From the NCBI GenBank assembly GCA_937925595.1, contig CALALQ010000307.1, positions 6,980 through 70,979 on the forward strand: a DNA stretch of 64,000 nt, read 5' to 3'. Numbering within the stretch: the first letter of the stretch is position 1; the number at the start of each line of letters is the position of its first letter. This DNA is from an uncultured Demequina sp. Lineage in GTDB: Bacteria; Actinomycetota; Actinomycetes; Actinomycetales; Demequinaceae. Below the pieces are notes generated by a model. It made no database searches and was not told the DNA's origin. It worked only from the letters and a program-made list of their open reading frames with translations. The position numbers and the translations under genes were made by a program. Positions 25,853 through 35,938 of this stretch are shown here, in pieces.

Positions 25853-25873
25853 CCGGCGCTATGAGGGCGCCGG
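25853..25873 (+). promoter_or_regulatory. Leader hairpin in the divergent polymerase/pyruvyltransferase promoter region
   Basis: The 251-nt gap 25685-25935 separates divergent wall-polymer genes and must hold both promoters. A 7-bp stem CCGGCGC/GCGCCGG with a 7-nt loop lies here, about 60 nt before the pyruvyltransferase ATG. A weak -10-like TAGACT precedes it near 25838. No operator or repeat was recognised elsewhere in the gap. Confidence 0.4.
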
Positions 25874-25935
25874 TTGACCGCAGCATCCGTGGAGCGAGCC
25901 TGCCGTCCACCGGACGTCGAGTAGAGAGAACACCC

Positions 25936-27585
25936 ATGAAGATCGGCATCATCGGCATCAACAGATACGCGAAGTTCTTGAATTTCGCATGCGATCTTCA
26001 CGTGTACGCGTTCCAGCAGTTCCTCGAGCAGAACGGCTACGAGTCGACGATCCTCGACTACCACCCGGTGTACTTCGACAACTTCAACATGCGCCACCCC
26101 GCTGACCACGCGGACGAGAAGCTGCGCAAGGCACTCGCCATGCCCTCTGACACACCCGCCAAGAGGCAGGCGCGAGACGCGGCCGTCGCCAAGTGGACCG
26201 AGCGGTCGCGCGACTATCGCGAGGTCTACGAGGAGCGCGAAGTCCGCTACGACAAGTTCGAGGCGTTCGTCGAGAAGAACCTCAAGTTCACCAAGGAGGT
26301 TTACGACTCTGACCTCCTTGAGGTGCAGGACCCGGGCTTTGACTGCTACATGTGCGTCACCGACGTCATCTGGCAGTCTCTGCCCCGCCACAACTTCGAC
26401 CGCGGCTTCCTGCTTGGCAGCAAGGCGTTCGAAGGCAAGCAGAAGATCGCATACGCCGCGAGCCGTGGCGCCTCGAAGGACTACACCAAGCGTCAACAGG
26501 AGCTGTTCCTCAACTACCTCGACGACATCGACGCAGTGAGCGTCCGGGAAGCCGACTTCGCGAAGTACATCGAATCACTGTCCGGCCGCGAGGTCCCCAC
26601 GGTGCTCGACCCCACGCTGCTTCACGACCGTGACTTTTGGGACAAGGTGGCGACCAAGCCCAAGGAGAAGAAGTTCGTCCTCCTCTACTACGTGATGGAG
26701 AGCTCCACCGACACCATCGCGAAGGCTGTCGAGTATGCGAAGCACCACGACCTCACTCTCGTCGAGGTGTCGGACCGCCCGCTCAAGTACGGCAAGGTCA
26801 AGGACCCCGATGTGAAGCACATCGCCCGCTACGACGTGGGCATGGACGAATGGCTCGGCTACATCCGCGACGCGGAGGCTGTGTTCACCAACTCATTCCA
26901 CGGGTGCTGCTTCGCGACCATCTTCGAAAAGGCGTTCTTCGTTGGTGCCCGCAACGGCTCGAAGGTTCCCAACTTCCTCGCGACGTTCGGCCTGCAGGAC
27001 CGCCGCTTCCAGGCGAGCGACGATGTCTCCACGTTCGTCCACGAGGTTGACTACGTGGCCGTGAAGAAGATCCTCGACGAGCGCCGCGCCGAGTCCGCCG
27101 AGTTCGTGCTGGGCGCCCTGAAGGAGGCCGAGCGAAAGGTGGCCGCCGGCGAGTCCAAGGACCCCGCCAAGTACGAAGCCCGTCGCCAGGCCCTGACGTA
27201 CCCCGCGAAGTTCCACAGCGGCGCGGGTGGAGGCACGGGCCTTTCGGTCAAGCAGAAGTTCCGCCGTCGCGTGGAGGTTCAGAAGCTCAGTGGGGGCGGC
27301 GTCGAGTACAAGGTGCCCAAGGCGAGATACCGCAACGACGGCACCGCGGAGATCCCTGGCGTCCGCTTTCGCCGCGAAGGGCGGACCTTCGCCGGTTGGC
27401 GCCTGCGGTTCCGCATCGACAACCGCTGGTTCTGGTACCTGGACGACGGCACGATCGAGGTTGGCACCGTCGGCGGTCAGGAGCTCGCCGATCGCGCGAA
27501 GGTGTTCGCCGATGGCGACAGGATCCCGCATCTGCCCGTCAATCACGTGAGCGTCGCGGTGTTCGTGGCCCAGTGGGAGAAGTAG
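25936..27585 (+). CDS. Polysaccharide pyruvyl transferase family protein
   Basis: A 549-residue GT-B-fold protein of the polysaccharide pyruvyltransferase family, which transfers pyruvate from PEP to sugars of surface polymers as ketals. The N-terminal MKIGIIGINRYAKFLNFACD, the QQFLEQNGYESTILDY nucleotide-fold segment, and the C-lobe VFTNSFHGCCFATIFEKAF motif are characteristic. About 110 C-terminal residues (RREGRTFAGWRLRFRIDNRW) form an extra basic/aromatic module of unknown role, possibly carbohydrate contact. ATG 25936 follows GAGAGA; in-frame sequence to 25642 is not credible coding. It is divergent from the TagF-like gene and upstream of the SDR-polymerase-TarI block. Confidence 0.8.
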   Translation: MKIGIIGINRYAKFLNFACDLHVYAFQQFLEQNGYESTILDYHPVYFDNFNMRHPADHADEKLRKALAMPSDTPAKRQARDAAVAKWTERSRDYREVYEEREVRYDKFEAFVEKNLKFTKEVYDSDLLEVQDPGFDCYMCVTDVIWQSLPRHNFDRGFLLGSKAFEGKQKIAYAASRGASKDYTKRQQELFLNYLDDIDAVSVREADFAKYIESLSGREVPTVLDPTLLHDRDFWDKVATKPKEKKFVLLYYVMESSTDTIAKAVEYAKHHDLTLVEVSDRPLKYGKVKDPDVKHIARYDVGMDEWLGYIRDAEAVFTNSFHGCCFATIFEKAFFVGARNGSKVPNFLATFGLQDRRFQASDDVSTFVHEVDYVAVKKILDERRAESAEFVLGALKEAERKVAAGESKDPAKYEARRQALTYPAKFHSGAGGGTGLSVKQKFRRRVEVQKLSGGGVEYKVPKARYRNDGTAEIPGVRFRREGRTFAGWRLRFRIDNRWFWYLDDGTIEVGTVGGQELADRAKVFADGDRIPHLPVNHVSVAVFVAQWEK

Positions 27586-27666
27586 TCCCCCGCTGTCGCT
27601 CAAACGGCGCGTTCTACGCGTCGCGTTAGAATTACGGTCAAACCACAGACGGGATAGACCATCACC

Positions 27667-28755
27667 ATGCCCTCAGCTGGTACCTCCGCCGACGCGCGTG
27701 GCTTCACGAGTGAAGTCATCAGCAGAGACGTCGAAGAAGTCATCGCCGCTGACTTGCCCTGGGAGCAGTTTGCGGGCAAGACGGTCCTCGTGACGGGAGC
27801 CGGTGGCATGATCCCCGCCTACGCCGTCTACGTCCTGCTGGCGCTCAACGACCGGCATGACTTGGGCATCACTGTCATCGGCCTTGTCCGCAATGCCGAC
27901 AAGGCCCGACGCTCGCTAGCGGTGGGCGAACGACCGGACCTGGTGCTCGCGACGGGCGACGTGCGCGAACCTCTGACGCTCGACCGACGAGTCGACGTTG
28001 TGATCCACGGTGCCTCCCCTGCGCGCCCCTCTCTTCACGCCGCGAGTCCCGTCGACACGATCCGCGCCAACGTCCAGGGAGCGTTCAACCTGCTGGACCT
28101 GTGCATCGGCGACAGTCCGGCACAGTTCGTCCTGATGTCATCGTCCGAGGTTTATGGTCAGCAGCCAGATGACGCGGCGCTGGTCACCGAAAACAGCTAT
28201 GGCGCGGTCGACATCCTCAACCCCCGTTCGTGCTACACGGAGGGCAAGCGCGCTGCGGAGACCATTGCGGTGACCTACAGCGTGCAGTACGGCGTGCCCG
28301 TCACCATCGCTCGGTTCGGTCACATCTACGGTCCCGGCATGGCTCTCGACGACGGGCGCGTTCAGGCGGACTTTGCCGCGGACATCCTCGCGGGCCGCGA
28401 CATCACGCTCAACAGCGACGGCAGCGCGCGCCGCACGTACACGTATGTGGCGGACGCCATCCTTGGCATGTTCTACGCCATGCTGAAGGGCGAGGAGATC
28501 GCCTACAACATCGCAGACAAGGACGGCTTCGTCTCGATTCGCGAGCTCGCCGAGGCCTTCACCGAGGCCCGCCAGGACCTGGGCCTGCAGGTCCGATTCA
28601 GCGAGGGCGTCGACCTCACCAGATACAACCCTGTAAAGGGACTTGGGCTCGACGATTCACGCTTGCGCAGCTTGGGATGGACGCCGCAGGTGGGGCTGCG
28701 TTCTGGGCTCGACCGGACCCTCGCCTGGCACGAAGAGCGGAGCACCACCATATGA
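27667..28755 (+). CDS. NAD-dependent epimerase/dehydratase (extended SDR)
   Basis: A 362-residue extended short-chain dehydrogenase. The Rossmann motif is TVLVTGAGGMIPAYAVYVL (GxxGxxx, with Pro-Ala in place of the usual final Gly). It has MSSSEVYGQ and the catalytic Y-x-x-x-K as CYTEGKRAAE. C-terminal ARFGHIYGPGM and RTYTYVADAI are typical of nucleotide-sugar epimerases. The stop overlaps the next start (ATGA). It is coupled to a polyol-phosphate polymerase and a TarI-like cytidylyltransferase, so it may act on a CDP- or NDP-activated sugar/polyol used by them. Which reaction it performs is not readable. Confidence 0.85.
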   Translation: MPSAGTSADARGFTSEVISRDVEEVIAADLPWEQFAGKTVLVTGAGGMIPAYAVYVLLALNDRHDLGITVIGLVRNADKARRSLAVGERPDLVLATGDVREPLTLDRRVDVVIHGASPARPSLHAASPVDTIRANVQGAFNLLDLCIGDSPAQFVLMSSSEVYGQQPDDAALVTENSYGAVDILNPRSCYTEGKRAAETIAVTYSVQYGVPVTIARFGHIYGPGMALDDGRVQADFAADILAGRDITLNSDGSARRTYTYVADAILGMFYAMLKGEEIAYNIADKDGFVSIRELAEAFTEARQDLGLQVRFSEGVDLTRYNPVKGLGLDDSRLRSLGWTPQVGLRSGLDRTLAWHEERSTTI

Positions 28756-30482
28756 CCGACGCTGCCCTCGCCACCGAGCCCGATCCCCGGTATGAGCTCA
28801 ATGTCACCTCGGTGTCTTGGGAGCGGGTGTGGCTCACCATCCATCTTGAGGCGGCGCCCCTGCAGGGTTCCGAGCCGCTTGGCGAGACGCTCGACACCGA
28901 GCTGTTCACTGCGCGCCGCCAGTTCCCTGCCCCGGCAGCGCGAGTCGCCGACGGCAAGTACGAGATCCTGATCAACGTCACGACGTTCGCCGACCGAGAA
29001 GCGATTCCCAATGGACGCTGGCGCATTCGCCTGGCGTCGGATCCGGGGACGATCGCCACCGTTGACGCTGCCATCCTGCCCTCGTTCGACGACACCTCGC
29101 GAGTCTTCCTGTTCAACTCGAGTCGTCAGGTGTACACCGTCTCGTTCGGCATCGCTGACAGCGACGAACGGCTCGACTTCCAGGTGCGCGCGTTCCACAT
29201 GGTGGAACCACCAGCCCGCCGCAGGCTTCGCCAACTGCCCCGCCGAGTGCGCAAGGCGCTGATCGGACCGGCAGCCAAGCGCCGCTATGCGCGCTTGATC
29301 TATTGGTTCTTCCGCACCTTCATCGGCCCGCGCAAGGGGCAGCTCCTCTTCGCGTCCGAGCAGCGCACCGCGATCGAGGGAAACCTCAAGCGCGTGCACG
29401 AGCGTCTGGTCGAGCGCGGACTCGCCGACAACTACACGATGAAGTACTCGTTCCGCATCCCCAAGGACTCAGCGTGGCGCAGCACCATCCGCGTGCTCTA
29501 CCTGCTGGCCACCAGCGAGACTGTGCTGCTCGACGATTACTTCGCGATGCTCAACAACATCCCGATCGACAATCGCACCCGCATCATCCAACTGTGGCAT
29601 GCGGGCAGCGGATTCAAAGCCGTTGGCTTCAGCAGGTTCGGCAACTCCGGTTCGCCGATGCTCCAGAACGCTCACCGCTCCTACACCTATGCGATCACTG
29701 GCTCCACACATCTGGTGCACGTCTATGCGGAGGCCTTCGGGATCGAGCCCGAGGCGATCATCCCCACGGGCCTGCCGCGAGTCGACTGGTTCCTCGACGA
29801 GGAGCGCACTCAGGCCTACAAGGACGAGTTCTATGCCCAGTACCCGCATCTCAAGGACAAGCGGATCATCCTGTTCGCGCCCACCTTCCGCGGCTCCTCG
29901 ATCAAGACCGCGTACTACGACTACGACCTGATCGACTTCAAGGGGCTGTACGAAATCTGCGGCCCTGACACCGCGGTGCTCTTCCGCATGCACCACTTCG
30001 TCGACGAACCCATCAGCATCCCCGCGGAGTACGCGGATCGCTTCTTCGACTTCACCAAGTACCCCAAGGGCCTCGAGCTGCTCCACGTCACGGACCTGCT
30101 GATCACCGACTACTCGTCGATCATTTACGAGTACTCGCTGCTGGACCGGCCCATGCTGTTCTTCGCCCCCGACAAGGTGAACTATGCGGCGACTCGCGGC
30201 TTCCACCGCGACTACGACGAGACTGCGCCGGGACGGGTGGCCACCACATTCGCCGAGGTGCTCGACGCGATCGCAACGGGCGAGTTCGAGGTGGAGAAGG
30301 TCGCCCAGTTCCGTGCTGAGAACTTCGACAGGGTGGACACGGGTGCGGCAGATCGGGTCATCGACCAGCTGCTCCTCGCCGACGCTCCCCCGCGGCTCAC
30401 GCGCCAGCAGCTTCGTGCTTTGGCGGCGAGCAAGGAACAATGGGAGGACGAGGCCGGACACGAGGAGGACCACGTCGTATGA
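28752..30482 (+). CDS. CDP-polyol phosphotransferase (TarL/TagF-like polymerase)
   Basis: A 576-residue protein with a ~130-residue beta-rich N-terminal region and a Glyphos_transf domain (about 190-550). The HG motif is modified: IIQLWHAGSGFKAVGF instead of WHGTPLK. LFAPTFRGSS, FRMHHFVDEP and LLITDYSSIIYEYSLLDRPMLFF are intact. It starts in an ATGA overlap with the SDR gene and ends in an ATGA overlap with the cytidylyltransferase gene. The order SDR-polymerase-TarI suggests it consumes the CDP-polyol (ribitol-like) made by the last gene. The first codons (ATG ACC GAC GCT GCC) contain a CCGACGCTG copy. Confidence 0.85.
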   Translation: MTDAALATEPDPRYELNVTSVSWERVWLTIHLEAAPLQGSEPLGETLDTELFTARRQFPAPAARVADGKYEILINVTTFADREAIPNGRWRIRLASDPGTIATVDAAILPSFDDTSRVFLFNSSRQVYTVSFGIADSDERLDFQVRAFHMVEPPARRRLRQLPRRVRKALIGPAAKRRYARLIYWFFRTFIGPRKGQLLFASEQRTAIEGNLKRVHERLVERGLADNYTMKYSFRIPKDSAWRSTIRVLYLLATSETVLLDDYFAMLNNIPIDNRTRIIQLWHAGSGFKAVGFSRFGNSGSPMLQNAHRSYTYAITGSTHLVHVYAEAFGIEPEAIIPTGLPRVDWFLDEERTQAYKDEFYAQYPHLKDKRIILFAPTFRGSSIKTAYYDYDLIDFKGLYEICGPDTAVLFRMHHFVDEPISIPAEYADRFFDFTKYPKGLELLHVTDLLITDYSSIIYEYSLLDRPMLFFAPDKVNYAATRGFHRDYDETAPGRVATTFAEVLDAIATGEFEVEKVAQFRAENFDRVDTGAADRVIDQLLLADAPPRLTRQQLRALAASKEQWEDEAGHEEDHVV

Positions 30483-31192
30483 ACATTGCAGCGATCTTCG
30501 CTGGCGGCATCGGCTCCCGTGTCACCGCCGCCACCCTGCCCAAGCAGTTCCTGCAGGTGCACGGCACGCCTCTCATCGTGCATACGATCAACCACTTCCA
30601 GTACCACCCGGAGATCGACGGCATCGCCGTGTCGATCCTTCCGGAGTGGCGGGATCACTTCGCGCAGCTCGTGGTGAGGTACAACCTCACCAAGGTCAGG
30701 TGGATCGTCGACGGCGGCGCCACGGGCCAGGAGTCCCGTCACCGCGCGCTGCGCGCGATCTCAGCGGACAGCCCTCCGGACACCGTGGTGCTGCTCCACG
30801 ATGGCGTGCGGCCGCTCATCGACGCTGACCTCATCTCAGCGAACATCCGCACGGTGCGCGAGCACGGCCCTGCGGTCACCACTACGAAGGTCACCGAGAC
30901 GATCGTGTCTTCTGCGGCGGACGTCATCGATGACGTCATGCCGCGAGAGCACCTGTACACAGCTCAGGCCCCGCAGAGTCTGCGACTTGAGACGGCTTTG
31001 GAGATCTACGACCAGGCGGTCGCCGATGGCGACAACGACTCGATCGACACCGCGACCCTGCTGCGCAGGTACGGCCACACCATCCACCGCGTAGATGGGC
31101 CGCGCTCCAACATCAAGATCACGACGGTCGAGGACTTCTACATCTGCCGTGCTCTCTTCGACGTCATCGAGCACAACCAGATCGGCGGCTGA
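30479..31192 (+). CDS. tarI: IspD/TarI-family cytidylyltransferase (probable D-ribitol-5-phosphate cytidylyltransferase)
   Basis: A 237-residue cytidylyltransferase of the IspD/TarI family that activates a phosphorylated polyol with CTP. The nucleotide-binding N-terminus is FAGGIGSRVTAATLPKQFLQVHG. The LLHDGVRPLID metal segment and the C-terminal NIKITTVEDFYI are also present. TarI rather than IspD (isoprenoid pathway) is chosen because it is translationally coupled to a polyol-phosphate polymerase. A TarJ-type alcohol dehydrogenase, usual beside TarI, is absent here; the SDR two genes upstream may fill or change that step. Converges on mdh with 9 nt between. Confidence 0.8.
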   Translation: MNIAAIFAGGIGSRVTAATLPKQFLQVHGTPLIVHTINHFQYHPEIDGIAVSILPEWRDHFAQLVVRYNLTKVRWIVDGGATGQESRHRALRAISADSPPDTVVLLHDGVRPLIDADLISANIRTVREHGPAVTTTKVTETIVSSAADVIDDVMPREHLYTAQAPQSLRLETALEIYDQAVADGDNDSIDTATLLRRYGHTIHRVDGPRSNIKITTVEDFYICRALFDVIEHNQIGG

Positions 31193-31201
31193 CAGCCGGG
31201 C

Positions 31202-33437
<2,236 letters not shown>

Positions 33438-33580
33438 GCTTGCTCCTCGCGGGCGTGTGGTTGTGTCTGAGCACAAATCTAGTCCACGCCCGGGCCGTCG
33501 CTTTTCCCGGCCCCAGCGGCAGCACCGTGGCAGGATGACGGTTTGTGGGCTGTGGCCCGCGAATTCACCTAGGAGGAGAC

Positions 33581-34423
33581 ATGTCCGACACCCCCGCGGC
33601 GGATGCCGCAGAAGAGTTCAACGAGGAACTCGACGCTGAGATCTGGGCCGACGAGCCCGCCGGTCCCAGCCTGCTCGCGAAGATGGGCGCCGAGGTTGTC
33701 GGCACGTTCGTCCTCGTTCTGCTCGGCGTGGGGGCCGCTCTGCTGAGCGGCCTCGGCAACAACGGCAGCCTCACGGTGGGCCTGTCGTTTGGTGTGGCCG
33801 TCATCATCGGCGCGACGGCCTTCGCCGCCGTGTCTGGCGCACACTTCAACCCCGCCGTGACCGTTGGCCTGTGGCTTGCGGGACGGTTCCCTGGCCGCGA
33901 CGTGGTTCCTTTCATCCTCGCTCAGGTGATCGGCGGTCTGGTCGCCGGAACCGCGCTGTACACGGTGCTGGCCACCGGCGAGGGACTCGACGGCGAGCGC
34001 GCCAGGGCGCTGCTTCAGGGGGCATCCAACGGGTTCGGCGAACACTCGCCCACCGCGGAGCAGGGAGTGAACTTCGGCTTGGGCGCGGGCCTGCTGGTCG
34101 AGGCAGTCGCAACCGCCCTGCTCGTGCTGACGATCCTCTCTGCGACCTCACGCCTTGCGGCTAAGGCCGCCGCGCCATTCACGATCGGTCTCGCGCTGGC
34201 GATCCTGGTGATCTTCGCGATTCCGTTCACCAACGCGGGCCTCAACCCCGCTCGCTCCACCGCGAGTGCGCTCTTCGGCGGCGACTGGGCGCTGAGCCAG
34301 CTGTGGCTGTTCTGGTTGGCACCGATCGTCGGAGCCGCGATCGTGGGACTGCTCTACCGCGTGTTCGCTCCCGCGGAGGAGGAGCTCGAGATCGTCGAGA
34401 CCATCGCGGTCATCGAGGACTAG
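33581..34423 (+). CDS. aqpZ: Aquaporin Z-like MIP channel
   Basis: A 280-residue major-intrinsic-protein channel with six membrane helices and both half-helix NPA boxes ([10 protein letters not shown] and [10 protein letters not shown]). The following Arg in the second box is the selectivity-filter residue. An acidic ~35-residue N-terminal tail ([16 protein letters not shown]) and acidic C-terminus are additions to the core. ATG 33581 has AGGAGGA upstream; the longer in-frame start at 33545 has none. The filter seems water-type rather than glycerol-type, but this call is tentative. A strong terminator follows 15 nt after the stop. Confidence 0.9.
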   Translation: MSDTPAADAAEEFNEELDAEIWADEPAGPSLLAKMGAEVVGTFVLVLLGVGAALLSGLGNNGSLTVGLSFGVAVIIGATAFAAVSGAHFNPAVTVGLWLAGRFPGRDVVPFILAQVIGGLVAGTALYTVLATGEGLDGERARALLQGASNGFGEHSPTAEQGVNFGLGAGLLVEAVATALLVLTILSATSRLAAKAAAPFTIGLALAILVIFAIPFTNAGLNPARSTASALFGGDWALSQLWLFWLAPIVGAAIVGLLYRVFAPAEEELEIVETIAVIED

Positions 34424-34438
34424 CCCTCACAGACGGAG

Positions 34439-34472
34439 CAACGGGGTCCCGCCACGCGGCGGGGCCCCGTTG
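34439..34472 (+). terminator. Terminator of the aquaporin gene
   Basis: A 15-bp stem (34439-34453 with 34458-34472) closes a 4-nt ACGC loop with one G-T wobble. It is followed by TGCTCTCTG. It separates the aquaporin gene from the inverted-repeat nuclease unit that begins about 60 nt later. Confidence 0.88.
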
Positions 34473-34530
34473 TGCTCTCTGCGCCGTGGGCATCGGCGCA
34501 TGCCGTCCACGTTCGCGCCCTCAAACGCCC

Positions 34531-34590
34531 TGCGTGTCGGTTGCGCCCAGATTCTCGGGAGTCAAGCGCGCTGGATGTCGATTGCGGTCG
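34531..34590 (+). repeat. Left 60-bp inverted-repeat arm of the AbiEi/DUF559 unit
   Basis: This arm is the inverse complement of 35577-35636 with 55 of 60 positions identical; all five differences are transitions. Weaker similarity (9/13) continues outward to 34518. The arm contains two related sub-repeats 41 bp apart, with TGTCGGTTGCG at 34535-34545 and TGTCGATTGCG at 34576-34586, each preceded by a CGCSCTG-like block. A degraded third echo (CAGTTCTCGGGAATCA, 34625-34640) lies nearer the gene. Confidence 0.9.
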
Positions 34591-34670
34591 AGACGACCGT
34601 CGCATCGAAGGTCTCGCGCTGTCCACAGTTCTCGGGAATCACAACCACGGGCGCGCTCGCTGCGGTACGC

Positions 34671-35576
34671 ATGACTCCCATGGCCCCCGACGCGACCGAC
34701 CTCGCAGCGACGCTCGGTCGCGACCCTCGCGGCTGGACAGTCGCGGAGCTCGAGCACAGGTGGTCGCGCGCCGCGCTGCGCGCAGCCGTCGCCGCGGGCA
34801 GCGTCGCGAGGGTCGCCCGGGGGATCTACGCTGCAACCGAGCACGCATCCTCATTTGCGGTGCGGGCCCACGTCGCGCACCTTGTGTGCGGGCCACGCTC
34901 CGTCGTGATTGGCCCTGCTGCGGCAGCCTTCCACGGCCTGTGTGACATGCCGGAAGACGTCGTGGTTGCGGCGCCTCATGGCCTCAAGGTCGCCCACCCT
35001 GACTGGCTCACCGTTCGCAGGATGCGCGCCCAAGTCCCGTCTCTCATGGCCGGCCATGTTCCCATCGCGATCCCCCCGTGGGCTGCAGTGACGGCGTACG
35101 CGCTCGTGTCTCCCGCACGTCGCGACAGTGTCATCTACCGAGTGGTCCAGTCTCGTCTGGCACAGCCAGCAGATCTCTTCGAGGTGGCGTCCGCAATGCC
35201 ACGCCTGCGCGGCCGGAGGCACTTCGAAGCAGTGGTCGGCGCCGCCGTTCAGGGTTCCGAGAGCCACCTGGAAACCGTGGGCCTTCGCCAGGTGTTCAAC
35301 ACGAAGGACTTCGCCGACTTTCTCCGGCAGCATCGTGTCCGGACCCCGGCCGGCAACATGCGCCTCGACATGTACCACCCGGCATCACGTACCGCCGTCG
35401 AGCTCGATGGAGCGGGAACACACGGCAAGCCCGAAGCTCAGTTGAGCGACATGCGGCGTGACGCGGAACTGGCGCGCGTGGGGATCTTCACGCTTCGGCT
35501 CAGTTCGGTGGACGTGTTCCGCCACAAGGAGTGGTGTCGGCAGGTGGTGCTGGAGACTGTCGCGGCGCGCATGTGA
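34671..35576 (+). CDS. AbiEi-antitoxin-like / DUF559 endonuclease-domain protein
   Basis: A 301-residue protein. The N-terminal ~60 residues resemble the AbiEi-type winged-helix region (WTVAELEHRWSRAALRAAV ... ARGIYA). The C-terminal third is a DUF559 (Vsr-like PDDEXK) nuclease domain. Its candidate active-site residues are Glu198 (GSESHLE), Asp233 (RLDMYH) and Glu244-x-Asp246 (AVELDGAGTH). ATG 34671 was chosen as the first start past the repeats; 34680 is possible. No partner toxin gene is adjacent. It is enclosed by 60-bp inverted repeats, the right one starting at the base after its stop. It sits between the aquaporin gene and the DUF3017-purH operon, which looks like an insertion. Confidence 0.8.
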   Translation: MTPMAPDATDLAATLGRDPRGWTVAELEHRWSRAALRAAVAAGSVARVARGIYAATEHASSFAVRAHVAHLVCGPRSVVIGPAAAAFHGLCDMPEDVVVAAPHGLKVAHPDWLTVRRMRAQVPSLMAGHVPIAIPPWAAVTAYALVSPARRDSVIYRVVQSRLAQPADLFEVASAMPRLRGRRHFEAVVGAAVQGSESHLETVGLRQVFNTKDFADFLRQHRVRTPAGNMRLDMYHPASRTAVELDGAGTHGKPEAQLSDMRRDAELARVGIFTLRLSSVDVFRHKEWCRQVVLETVAARM

Positions 35577-35636
35577 CGACCGCAATCGACATCCAGCGCG
35601 CTTGACCCTCGGGAATCTGGGCGTAATCGACACGCA
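35577..35636 (-). repeat. Right 60-bp inverted-repeat arm of the AbiEi/DUF559 unit
   Basis: Inverse complement of 34531-34590 (55/60). It begins immediately after the TGA of the nuclease-like gene. Two sub-repeats (GCAATCGACA at 35582-35591 and GTAATCGACA at 35623-35632, each followed by CAGCGCGCT) are 41 bp apart. Similarity fades by about 35650, just short of the 3' end of the DUF3017 gene. Confidence 0.9.
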
Positions 35637-35671
35637 GCGCGCTGAAGGGTTCAGGCAGAGTTGCTGCGGCT

Positions 35672-35938
35672 TCAGCCCAGGGGCGTGGTCATGCCCAACA
35701 GTCCCAGGCCAGCGCCCAGCACGCCAAGGACCGCTACATCGACGGCCCGCGAGCGCACGGCGAAGGCCCGACTGGGAGGCGCGACCATGCGCGCCACGGC
35801 TCCCGCGATCGCGAAGGCCGCGAACAGCAGCACCGCCGCCCGCGCATTGACGAGTACGCCGAACAGCACGATGGCGACGCCAGCGAGCGGCACGATGAGT
35901 GCCACGCGCGGCAGCGAGCTGCGTCCTGGTTCGGCCAT
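35672..35938 (-). CDS. DUF3017 small membrane protein
   Basis: An 88-residue protein with three hydrophobic segments and no catalytic motif, matching the actinobacterial DUF3017 family that usually lies directly after purH. Its ATG overlaps the purH stop by one base (TGATG), indicating translational coupling. Function unknown; conserved linkage to purine synthesis is the only clue. It is the last gene of the purN-purH-DUF3017 unit. Confidence 0.8.
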   Translation of the reverse strand: MAEPGRSSLPRVALIVPLAGVAIVLFGVLVNARAAVLLFAAFAIAGAVARMVAPPSRAFAVRSRAVDVAVLGVLGAGLGLLGMTTPLG

